NCBI GenBank assembly: GCA_025924495.1
Contig: JAICIG010000179.1
Location: forward strand, 1-14,678
DNA from: Pirellulales bacterium
GTDB lineage: Bacteria; Planctomycetota; Planctomycetia; Pirellulales; JAICIG01
DNA: 14,678 nucleotides
Reading direction: 5' to 3'
In this document: positions 7,528 to 14,439 of the stretch, one piece after another
Position numbering within the stretch: position 1 is the stretch's first letter
Layout of the letters: each line of letters begins with the position of its first letter
Program-made: the position numbers and the translations under genes
The notes under the pieces: model-generated
The model's database searches: none
Seen by the model: only the letters and a program-made list of their open reading frames with translations
Told to the model about the DNA's origin: nothing

Positions 7528-8197
7528 GGCCGCGACACTCGTCGACACGGAAGTTATCCAGGACGGCAATGCCGTCCGTAAACGTTCAGAATGGCGATCG
7601 GCCTTAATGCTGTAGCACGGCGAACGCGGCGTAGTGCGGCAGCCTTGCAACAATTGCCTATGTGAAGATGGGGGCGGAAGTGATACTAAGATGGGCTATG
7701 GAGTGAAGTCAGGCTGACGAGCGTCCGTCGAGCGATTACATGGCCGGGCACGGACGCTGTTTGGGATCCAGAGCCTATGTCATTGAGATACACCAAGCAA
7801 AGCGCATGCCTCTCGAACCGGCGCCACTCGCGTCGGTTACGAGGACATCGGGTGTGGCGCATGGGCGCGTGGGAGAATCGCTCGACCGCGAACCTCGCTC
7901 GCGGGAAATCGCGCCTTTATGGTCAGACCGAAATCTTCCGCCTGCCGTTGACGAGTCGTCGGCAAGCAGCCGCCGTTGCTCAGCTCGTGTCGTTTCCTGC
8001 AAATGTCCAGAATGCCGCTAGACATTGCCGTTAATAGGTTCATTGACGTATGCATTGTGTCAGCCGCCATGCGCGTCAGGGCATTCACTAATATGCATGC
8101 AGGCTCTAGTGCGCATCTTAAGGTATTGGGTTGAACGTTGGGAAGTCACCAAATAGGCGATGACTGGGAAAACGAACGGATTCATTTCAAGGGACGC

Positions 8198-8226
8198 TTG
8201 ACGTTTAGTAGGGCACGACAGACAAT
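8198..8226 (+). promoter_or_regulatory. Sigma-70-like promoter for the cytochrome gene
   Basis: TTGACG at 8198-8203 (5 of 6 matches to the -35 consensus) and GACAAT at 8221-8226 (4 of 6 to the -10) are separated by exactly 17 bases. The pair lies 57 bases upstream of the preferred GTG start and fits transcription of that gene alone. Confidence 0.5.
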
Positions 8227-8272
8227 TCGCCCTATTGTCCAGTGCCTCAAACACATAGTGCCTCGCAGCTTC

Positions 8273-8278
8273 GGAGAA
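8273..8278 (+). promoter_or_regulatory. Ribosome binding site deciding the GTG 8284 start
   Basis: GGAGAA lies 5 bases before GTG 8284. An earlier in-frame GTG at 8242 has no such site and would add 14 polar residues ahead of the signal peptide, so 8284 is preferred. Confidence 0.65.
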
Positions 8279-8283
8279 CGACC

Positions 8284-10644
8284 GTGAAATCCACATTAGC
8301 GAGTAGCCTTTTTGTGTGCTTTCTTGTTTTGCCTCACTACACCTCGGCGCAAGACGTTACATCAGAGGCAGCGGTAAGGCAGCTATCGCCAACTGACGTC
8401 CGCTTGCTTCAGGTTGACGCGAAGAGAATACTTCGGAATGCATGTCGCCGCTGTCATGGTGCAGCAAGCCCCGCGGGCGGTTTTGACATCTTAAACAGCG
8501 AAATGGTTAAATCGCACATCGTTCCTGGCTCACCTGCGAATTCAAAATTGTTTCAGCGATTAGTCACAGATGACGTGACCGTCCGAATGCCGAAGGGCGC
8601 GCCACCGCTTTCCGACAATGACATAGTCAGAATTCGAGACTGGATTACCTATTTGCCGGAGGAATCCGAGCCCTTCCCAGGCGACTCAGGCTTACAAGTA
8701 AACGAGTTCCCAAATAGTGAAACCTTACGAGGGTATCCGGCAACTCTTTATATTTTGGACCATATCGCGCGAGATGCTCGTAATCAAGGACCAGACGATC
8801 GCCGCTTCTATCGATACTTCGCGTCAACCCACTCAGTGTTTCCGTTCGGCGATAATGGCTTTTCACACGAAGAAGCCAATTTGCACAAAGTGGCGTTTAT
8901 TAAGGCAGTTCATCATCTCAGTAACCGGCGAGAGCCTGTTCATGTAACGATTCTCGACGATGCAGAGACTGTGTTCAGGATCGACTTGCGCGAACTCGAT
9001 TGGCATTTGCCCGTTCTTAGTCCGGATGTTTTGGAGGAAATCGCAGCGGCAGAAACGCAGTTGAAGCAGGCTGGCGACGACGCTGCAAAGAAGGCACAAG
9101 CATCGGCAGTTCTGGCGGCGGCGAAGGAAAAGGCTGAAAAGGCCAGGGCTGAGAATGGAATGAATCCTTTTGACCTTTTATTGATCGAATATCCGTATGG
9201 AGTGTTTTACAATGGATCGGATTCGTTCGAGCTTGTAGCGGAGTTGCTTTTCCCCCCAGGCGAACTTGGCGTCGGCGTAAGGAACGGGACAAAGAGCTCG
9301 TACCTTCTCCCCGTGCCATATATTCGGACTGACTGGTTGGTCGCTAATTCCCTGAGGCCGCCGCTATATCACGATCTGCTAGGCTTGCCGCTGACTGTTC
9401 AGAAACTTGAAGAGCGCCTCGGTGTTGACCGTGATCCATCAAAGTCTGCCACTCGCGGCGGCTTAGCGTTCTCTGGCGTTTCCAAGAACAATAGAGCAAT
9501 AGAAAGGCTGAAGAGTAGAGACGGCTATTACTGGCAAAGCTTTGATTTTGCAACAAGCTCAGGCAGCGATAGCATCTTCAGCGATCCCGTAAACCTGAAG
9601 CCAGATGGTGGCGAGTACATATTCCGCCTTCCGAATGGCGTGCAAGGCTATTTTATCTCAAACTCAAAGGGCGAGCGGCTTGATGAGGCGCCTGTGAATA
9701 TCGTCTCCGAGCCTCACGCAGCGGACCGAACTGTTCGAGCAGGTCTTTCATGTATCCGGTGCCACGTGAGCGGCATTATTGAGTTTACCGACGATGTCAG
9801 AGTTGCATTTAACGAGAGAACTGGGGCGACTGCGTCCGACGCTTACAATTTCTATCCAGGTCAGTCTGCGCTCGATATAATCTTTCAAAGTGACGTAGAT
9901 AGGTTTCTACAGGGCCTGAAAGATGCTGGGGCGGACGCGCAACCCACGGGGGTCGAGCCAATATCAGCGATATCGTTAAGCTTTGAAAATGATCCTGTGT
10001 CGGTAGTCAATGCGGCACATGAGATTGGCACTGACAATTCAAGTTCGCTTGCGAACGCTGCCCAGACAAAGGACTTGGCAAGGCTCCTGTCGCCGTTCCT
10101 GATCAAAAAGCCAATACATGGCAATATTCTTCGCCCCGGCGTAGTCCACCGCGACACGTGGGAGGAGTATTTTGACATCGTTGTAAGGACCCTAGAGTTT
10201 GGCACTCCGGTTGTTCCGCTAGACGGGCTTACTAATGAGGTGTTTATTCCGAACAAACGGGAGCCATCGGTGGAGTTGCTAGTCGAAAACTTGCAGGCCG
10301 TGTTTCGCAATCGGGCGGACGTGCCGATTCAAGTTGATTTTGTAGTCGTTGGGAAGAATGGAAAGATGAGTAGACGAGGCGTGTCGGGGCTTCTCGCGAT
10401 TGAAAAGCAGGCGAGCAGCACGCCTTTTCCAGTGTCACCAGGAGAGCGTGTATTTGTTTGGACAAGCACGGGACCGTTTAACCCGGGAACTATATTCAGT
10501 TTCCCTGAAGGCGCTAACGGGACCAAGTTTGTTTCTGATCGGTTTGTGCATCTTTTCTTCCCTGTTAAAAAGCAGGACAACGGAATTCTTGCTATCCCAG
10601 ACGACGGCAATGCCATAGAGCGGGTGACATTTGGCGTCAACTAG
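8284..10644 (+). CDS. Secreted planctomycete-type cytochrome c protein with two CxxCH motifs
   Basis: The protein has 786 residues from GTG 8284. A signal peptide covers about 1-22 (MKSTLASSLFVCFLVLPHYT, then SAQD), so the protein is exported. Residues about 45-125 form a PSCyt1-like cytochrome c domain with CRRCH (C54, C57, H58) and a likely distal ligand M102 in RMPKGAPPLSDNDI. An Ala/Lys/Glu coiled-coil-like segment lies at about 251-291. A second haem motif, CIRCH (C490, C493, H494), follows LPNGVQGYFISNSKGERLDE, a text I associate with a recurring planctomycete diheme family. The C-terminal third is probably beta-rich and unassigned. PSCyt1 usually precedes DUF1549/DUF1553, but this protein has neither. 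It is a single-gene unit with its own promoter and terminator, lying between two copies of a 200-bp repeat, and is less GC-rich than the outer genes. A periplasmic electron-transfer or redox-sensing role is inferred. Confidence 0.85.
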   Translation: MKSTLASSLFVCFLVLPHYTSAQDVTSEAAVRQLSPTDVRLLQVDAKRILRNACRRCHGAASPAGGFDILNSEMVKSHIVPGSPANSKLFQRLVTDDVTVRMPKGAPPLSDNDIVRIRDWITYLPEESEPFPGDSGLQVNEFPNSETLRGYPATLYILDHIARDARNQGPDDRRFYRYFASTHSVFPFGDNGFSHEEANLHKVAFIKAVHHLSNRREPVHVTILDDAETVFRIDLRELDWHLPVLSPDVLEEIAAAETQLKQAGDDAAKKAQASAVLAAAKEKAEKARAENGMNPFDLLLIEYPYGVFYNGSDSFELVAELLFPPGELGVGVRNGTKSSYLLPVPYIRTDWLVANSLRPPLYHDLLGLPLTVQKLEERLGVDRDPSKSATRGGLAFSGVSKNNRAIERLKSRDGYYWQSFDFATSSGSDSIFSDPVNLKPDGGEYIFRLPNGVQGYFISNSKGERLDEAPVNIVSEPHAADRTVRAGLSCIRCHVSGIIEFTDDVRVAFNERTGATASDAYNFYPGQSALDIIFQSDVDRFLQGLKDAGADAQPTGVEPISAISLSFENDPVSVVNAAHEIGTDNSSSLANAAQTKDLARLLSPFLIKKPIHGNILRPGVVHRDTWEEYFDIVVRTLEFGTPVVPLDGLTNEVFIPNKREPSVELLVENLQAVFRNRADVPIQVDFVVVGKNGKMSRRGVSGLLAIEKQASSTPFPVSPGERVFVWTSTGPFNPGTIFSFPEGANGTKFVSDRFVHLFFPVKKQDNGILAIPDDGNAIERVTFGVN

Positions 10645-10665
10645 CGTCGGCTGTCGACGCGTTTT
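10644..10665 (+). terminator. Rho-independent terminator of the cytochrome gene
   Basis: GCGTCG (10644-10649), loop GCTGT, CGACGC (10655-10660), then G and a run of five T. The stem begins on the last base of the TAG stop codon. Confidence 0.65.
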
Positions 10666-10868
10666 TGTGGCGTTCGCGTTGGGCTTTATCGAGGTTCTGG
10701 GGTTCTACGGTTTACCGGGGCTGCGCCCGTTGGCTGATGAATCTCGCACTTTCGGCGCCGCCGACTAGGCGGAAGTTCGTGTGAGAATGTGCGCTCGCAA
10801 TCCGTGAATCGGGTGCCGCGGTTTGACTCAGCGCGAGTTGTTCAGTTGGAACAGAAGCGAGCTAAGGA
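10663..10868 (+). repeat. Roughly 200-bp direct repeat, copy B
   Basis: This is the partner of 7320-7527, in the same orientation and about 3.34 kb away. The copies differ mainly by substitutions with a few small indels, so they are old or diverged rather than a fresh duplication. Copy B starts within the T-run of the cytochrome terminator. The rest of the gap up to the ThuA terminator (10869-10937) shows no gene or further recognisable element. Confidence 0.75.
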
Positions 10869-10937
10869 ATCGAAGGGGCGGAAATGACGGCCCCCGGCTC
10901 TTGCTCATTTTGTCCGCCTCGTGTCCGTCATAGCAAA

Positions 10938-10978
10938 AACGTCCGGCGCCTTCTCTGTGCAGAAAGACGCCGGACGTT
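10938..10978 (-). terminator. Strong rho-independent terminator of the ThuA gene
   Basis: The perfect 11-bp stem AACGTCCGGCG (10938-10948) pairs with CGCCGGACGTT (10968-10978). The loop contains a further 4-bp TTCT/AGAA pairing. Read on the minus strand, the stem runs straight into TTTTTGC (complement of GCAAAAA at 10933-10939). It lies about 50 bases beyond the ThuA stop. Confidence 0.8.
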
Positions 10979-11025
10979 GTGAACTTGCGTGCGTTTGATA
11001 CAGACGCTGCGCCGCGGTCGCCGAA

Positions 11026-11937
11026 TTACGCAGGCGGCATGACGTGGGCGCCGGGGGCGACTTCCTTGATGTTCGGCTTGATGTCGTACTCGACGTCGCC
11101 GAAGGCCCAGGCGAGGCCGCCGAGCACCATCTTCTGGAACTCTTTGTTCGTCCAGACGTCTTCGCGATGGCCCATCGAGGTGTAGAAGACGCGGCCCTTG
11201 TCGTGGCGGCGAGCCCAGGTCGAAGGGTAAGGAGGCCGCTGGTAGTCTTTGCCGTTCATGCCCTGCGTATCCATGACCAGGATCACGTGCAGGTCGTCGG
11301 GAAAGTTCTTGAGCGAGTACCACTCGTCTTCCACCAGGAACTCGCCGTCGACGATCGACGCGGGATCGATCGCGCCGAAGCCCGGGAAGTTTTTGTCGGC
11401 GATCTTCTGGCGGGCCTTTTGTTGCGGCCCGTGGCTGATGAATTCGCCGCCGAGCATCGCGATGTAAGGGTCCTTCGTCTCCTGCTCTTCGCGAGACGGG
11501 CCGGCCGAATGAAACGTATCGGACCCGCAATGCGAAGCCAGGAAGCCTTTGCCCCCGGCGACGGCGGCCAGCAGGCGTTCTTTCCCTTTTTCTGACATGG
11601 GGGGAGTCTTGTCCGTACCCGCCTGCGTCAGGTTGCCGGTGGTGTAGAAGAAGAAGGCGTCGTACTGATTCAAGTCGCTATCGAAGACCGTGCCGTCCTT
11701 CGTGCAGACCACATCGAAATTGTATTCGCGCCCGAGCTCGGTCATGACTTTTTCGTTGTGCGATAAGGCATTCTCGCCTTGTCGTTTGGCCACCGAATGC
11801 TCGAAGCCGGCGCTTTTAGTAAACATCAACAGCTTGCGTTTCGGTTTGTCTTCGGCGGCAGCGGCCCAGCCGCCGGGAAAGAGACGGAGGCCCAAGGCGG
11901 CCAGGCCGGTCGTCAACAACATCTCGCGACGTTTCAT
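11026..11937 (-). CDS. ThuA-domain protein with twin-arginine-type signal
   Basis: The protein has 303 residues from ATG 11937. A TTG one codon earlier is also open, but GGAGA 7 bases before the ATG supports the ATG. The N-terminus MKRREMLLTTGLAALGL is a Tat-like signal, ending near AAAAEDK. The ThuA fold (class I glutamine amidotransferase-like) fills about 35-280: KLLMFTKSAGFEHSVAKRQG, YDAFFFYTTGNL, GGKGFLASHCGSDTFH (H136, C137), GGEFISHGPQQ (H169) and GRVFYTSMGHREDVW. ThuA proteins are linked to trehalose and other sugar metabolism; in planctomycetes secreted paralogues are many and their substrates unknown. The gene is 230 bases from the next minus-strand gene, with a dispersed repeat between them, and has its own strong terminator. 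It could be a separate unit or the end of the upstream operon. Confidence 0.92.
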   Translation of the reverse strand: MKRREMLLTTGLAALGLRLFPGGWAAAAEDKPKRKLLMFTKSAGFEHSVAKRQGENALSHNEKVMTELGREYNFDVVCTKDGTVFDSDLNQYDAFFFYTTGNLTQAGTDKTPPMSEKGKERLLAAVAGGKGFLASHCGSDTFHSAGPSREEQETKDPYIAMLGGEFISHGPQQKARQKIADKNFPGFGAIDPASIVDGEFLVEDEWYSLKNFPDDLHVILVMDTQGMNGKDYQRPPYPSTWARRHDKGRVFYTSMGHREDVWTNKEFQKMVLGGLAWAFGDVEYDIKPNIKEVAPGAHVMPPA

Positions 11938-11944
11938 CAATATC

Positions 11945-11949
11945 TCTCC
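11945..11949 (-). promoter_or_regulatory. Ribosome binding site of the ThuA gene
   Basis: Read on the minus strand, GGAGA lies 7 bases before ATG 11937. It decides between the ATG and the adjacent upstream TTG. Confidence 0.6.
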
Positions 11950-12104
11950 GGGACTAGCGGATTGTGCGGGTTAGGGAAAGTCACCCAAGGATAGCCTCCC
12001 GACCTGCCGCGTGTAAGAGTTGGGGCGAAATCGCGGGTGATCGCAACAGAACCTCAGCCGTAGGCGGGCCTTGCCGATCGGAAATCAGCCCCCAATTGAT
12101 TCGC

Positions 12105-12128
12105 GGTGGGCGAGGCCCACTCTACGGC
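12105..12128 (-). repeat. Dispersed palindromic repeat, copy 2
   Basis: Read on the minus strand, this 24-base element matches 442-465 at 22 of 24 positions. It has the hairpin GTGGGC-gag-GCCCAC (12106-12120). A second GC-rich stem, GGGC-ggc-GCCC (12139-12149), lies next to it. It occupies the 230-base gap between the ThuA gene and the membrane-protein gene. The hairpin lacks a T-run, so a terminator role is not supported. Confidence 0.7.
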
Positions 12129-12167
12129 GATTGATGGCGGGCGGCGCCCAACTGAAGTGGCGTACCG

Positions 12168-12818
12168 CTAGAGCCGCATCATGTCGCGAAAGCCCTGGGT
12201 AATGGCCTGCGGATTTTGCACCATTTGCCAGCCCATCACGCCGATCATCAATAGCGAGACGAGGGCCAGCGCCATACCCCACGGATTCGAGGGAGATTCC
12301 GCCGGTTTGAGCTTGTCGGCCAGCGCCGCTTCCAATTGCCGCCAGCCGGCGTAGCTTTGCTCATCGCCTGAGGCTACCAGCGAGACGTTGCGCATCACCG
12401 GGTTCGGTTCCAGGTGCAATTCTACGTGCACGCGAGGAAGCACCAGGCTGCTGCCCGCCCAGCGTGCGTCCTGATCGAGACCATTGATCGCTTCGGCCAA
12501 TACCGGGCGAAGTTGCTCGGCCGACATGTTGTAGATCGTCAGACGCGGGCGAGAGAGCAGGGCGGCCAGCGAGACGCAGAGCGAGTACATCACGACCAGC
12601 AGCAGCCAGACGTATTTCTGGTAGGCGTTGATGGCGTCTTCAGGCAGCAACAGTTCGACCGGCCCGACGAGAATCAAACCCGATACGCCGACTCCCAACG
12701 CGGCCAAATCGCGTCCGCCGGTCACTAACAGCGGACGACGCGAGAGATTGATCATGCCCAGCAGCAGCAAATAGACGGCCAGCGGGCCGAGAGCCAGACA
12801 CAAGCGGAAAGAATCCAT
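12168..12818 (-). CDS. Hypothetical membrane protein, four predicted TM segments
   Basis: The protein has 216 residues from ATG 12818. In-frame GTG 12824 and TTG 12827 are alternatives; an AGGAA sits just ahead of them and is acceptable for any of the three. Hydrophobic segments lie at about 3-24, 38-58, 67-89 and 181-198. Between the third and fourth is a soluble stretch of about 90 residues (SRPRLTIYNMSAEQLRPVLA and on) with mixed alpha/beta character. I do not recognise a family. It follows the 175-residue membrane-protein gene by 66 bases on the same strand and probably belongs to the same operon. Two neighbouring integral membrane proteins may act together, but that is inference from position only. 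Confidence 0.8.
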   Translation of the reverse strand: MDSFRLCLALGPLAVYLLLLGMINLSRRPLLVTGGRDLAALGVGVSGLILVGPVELLLPEDAINAYQKYVWLLLVVMYSLCVSLAALLSRPRLTIYNMSAEQLRPVLAEAINGLDQDARWAGSSLVLPRVHVELHLEPNPVMRNVSLVASGDEQSYAGWRQLEAALADKLKPAESPSNPWGMALALVSLLMIGVMGWQMVQNPQAITQGFRDMMRL

Positions 12819-12884
12819 CCGCACCAATTCCTGCAGGGCGACATGGGAGCGAAAACCCCAGTCTATGACGCCCGGAAATAGGGG

Positions 12885-13412
12885 TCAATTGTCCTGCGGT
12901 TCGCGGCGTTGATTGCGATCTTTTCTTTCGCGCGCCAGGCGGATCAGCTCGGCCTGCAAGCGGGATCGTTCCGCGGCCCGTTGGCGATGCAAACGACTGA
13001 GATGAGTGCTCGCGGCGGCAAAATCCGCTCCTGCCAGCACAATCACCCACAGTACGAGCAGCACGACGCCGCACCAGAAGAACACATACAGAGACGGCCT
13101 GGCGAGCGGCGGAATCCACTGGCCGATGATCAATGCGGCGCCAATGATTGCCAACACGAAGCTCGTTTGCATGCGACGGCGAAAGCGGCGCCGCTGATAT
13201 CCTTGCTCTGCATCCGGCACGCCATGAGACAAGGCCAAGCGCCAGGTGCGCCAATGCCAGATCATCATGACGACGGCCAGCAACATGATGGCGCCCGGAA
13301 ACACGTAGTTGACGACAAGCTGCAACGGTCGTGCAGCAGGCAACTGAAAAGTATGAGCTGCAAACGGCAAGCGAGACCCAAGGACGACCAGAGCTGCAGT
13401 TGAGAGCATCAT
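12885..13412 (-). CDS. Hypothetical membrane protein with basic coiled-coil tail
   Basis: The protein has 175 residues. ATG 13412 overlaps the TGA stop of the upstream M28 gene by 4 bases (ATGA), which argues for translational coupling and for this start; a second ATG follows directly. Hydrophobic segments lie at about 31-52, 82-99 and 107-130; the first 20 residues are mildly hydrophobic and could be a signal or a further segment. A strongly basic loop (YQRRRFRRRMQ) lies between the first and second, and the C-terminus from about 136 is a charged helix rich in Arg, Glu and Gln. No family is recognised. The stop is TGA 12885-12887. Confidence 0.82.
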   Translation of the reverse strand: MMLSTAALVVLGSRLPFAAHTFQLPAARPLQLVVNYVFPGAIMLLAVVMMIWHWRTWRLALSHGVPDAEQGYQRRRFRRRMQTSFVLAIIGAALIIGQWIPPLARPSLYVFFWCGVVLLVLWVIVLAGADFAAASTHLSRLHRQRAAERSRLQAELIRLARERKDRNQRREPQDN

Positions 13413-14395
13413 TGCGGCCGCGCTTTGCCGCGAACGGCGGTTTTAAGCCATTCCTCGATCACCCAGCCGACTTTCGCCAGGCTTAACGCAGAGCATTTGT
13501 CCGGCGTGTCCTCTTCGGTATGCCAAAAGGGAAACTCGAAATCGATGACGTCACAGGCCGGGATGCCTGCGATGTCGTGCAGCGGCAAATGGTCGTCGCG
13601 AATCTCGGGGCCCCGTCGCGGTACGAACTCGCGCACGCCTAGCTTCTTGGCGGTGGACCAGATCGATTCCACTAGCGGCCTCGTATCGGCCCAGCGCATG
13701 CTGTTCACTTCTTGCGCAATCCGCAACTCGGCGTCGCCCACCATGTCGAGCAATACGGCCCAGCGGTAAGTGGGGCCCGGCTGATTGGCGACATATTCGC
13801 GGGCAAAGTGCTTCGATCCTAAGAAGTATTCGTCGAACTCGCCGTAGATCAGTTCTTCGCCGTCAAACAGTACGATATCGACGCCACGCGCTCCCTGAAG
13901 CTCAGTCAGATTTCGCGCCAGTTCCATCAATAGCGCGGCGCCGCTGGCGCCGTCGTTGGCGCCTATGAAGCGCCCGCGAGGACGAACGCGATCCTGATCG
14001 GGAAACGGTCGAGTATCATAGTGGGCGCAAAGCAGAATTCGCTCGGTAAGCTGGGGCTGCCATCTCGCGATCAAGTTTGCCATCGCCACCGGAGAGCCGT
14101 CGCGCGGATGGCGGACTTTGAACGATTGCAGCTCGACTTCGGCGCCGCACCGCTTGAAATGCTCGACAAGCATTGTCTGTTGAGCCTGCATGCCGGCCGA
14201 CCCGCTGACGCGCGGCCCCAACTCGCAGATTTGCTTGAGGTATGCATACGCCTGAGTGCCATCGAATGGAATATCTTTCAGGCTCAGTTGGCGCGGCCCC
14301 GCTTGGGCCTCAGGCCACACCAGGTAGCCGATCAGGGCGGCGCTGCAGGCGACGACTGTCAACAAATACCAGGTTTGGCCGGAAATCTTGCGCAT
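13409..14395 (-). CDS. M28-family, glutaminyl-cyclase-like membrane-anchored enzyme
   Basis: The protein has 328 residues. A TM anchor at about 8-26 puts the catalytic domain outside the cytoplasm. The zinc-hydrolase blocks are in order: LLCAHYDTRP (H125), GANDGASGAALLMELAR (D148), DIVLFDGEE (E180, E181), LLDMVGD (D217), RDDHLPL (D267, D268) and FPFWHTEEDTPD (W291, H292). This pattern matches animal-type glutaminyl-peptide cyclotransferases more closely than ordinary M28 aminopeptidases. Their single zinc is held by Asp, Glu and His, and the additional catalytic Glu and Asp, and the Trp before the His, have counterparts here. The product could be an N-terminal glutamine cyclase or an aminopeptidase; sequence alone does not settle it. 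The upstream EEP gene ends 44 bases before the start, and the next gene overlaps by 4 bases, so an operon is likely. Confidence 0.9.
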   Translation of the reverse strand: MRKISGQTWYLLTVVACSAALIGYLVWPEAQAGPRQLSLKDIPFDGTQAYAYLKQICELGPRVSGSAGMQAQQTMLVEHFKRCGAEVELQSFKVRHPRDGSPVAMANLIARWQPQLTERILLCAHYDTRPFPDQDRVRPRGRFIGANDGASGAALLMELARNLTELQGARGVDIVLFDGEELIYGEFDEYFLGSKHFAREYVANQPGPTYRWAVLLDMVGDAELRIAQEVNSMRWADTRPLVESIWSTAKKLGVREFVPRRGPEIRDDHLPLHDIAGIPACDVIDFEFPFWHTEEDTPDKCSALSLAKVGWVIEEWLKTAVRGKARPQ

Positions 14396-14439
14396 GAATG
14401 CGTATCAGAAGGGGGCGCCCAATTGGTCTGCCGTCTATT

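Larger units (their letters stand above)
6513..8283. other. Gene-poor intergenic region, about 1.8 kb
   Basis: Between the divergent PIN and cytochrome genes I find no open frame that looks like a real protein. Short frames of 60-150 codons exist on both strands but have no recognisable motif and overlap each other. The region does hold an inverted repeat (6574-6628), a possible coding remnant (6925-7107), a 12-base palindrome GCCGCATGCGGC at 7115-7126, repeat copy A (7320-7527), the hairpin GGACGGC-aat-GCCGTCC at 7561-7577, and the 9-bp inverted repeat AGCGTCCGT/ACGGACGCT at 7720-7758. It ends with the promoter and ribosome binding site of the cytochrome gene. No tRNA, CRISPR or transposase is visible. 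Confidence 0.6.

Noticed and set aside
7740..8034. Two overlapping + strand frames of 85-93 codons just before the cytochrome gene
   Set aside because: They have no ribosome binding site, no motif, and odd composition rich in Arg and Ser; treated as chance frames.
6513..8283. Possible insertion sequence bounded by the inverted repeats
   Set aside because: No transposase motif, no target duplication and no pair of matching ends could be found; the palindromes are unrelated to one another except for a short core.
10928..11530. 200-codon - strand frame overlapping the ThuA gene
   Set aside because: It is a shadow of the ThuA gene in another frame, Arg-rich, and runs through the terminator hairpin.
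12640..13254. 204-codon - strand frame across the two membrane-protein genes
   Set aside because: It spans the gap and parts of both genes in another frame, with low-complexity Arg/Ser/Pro composition.
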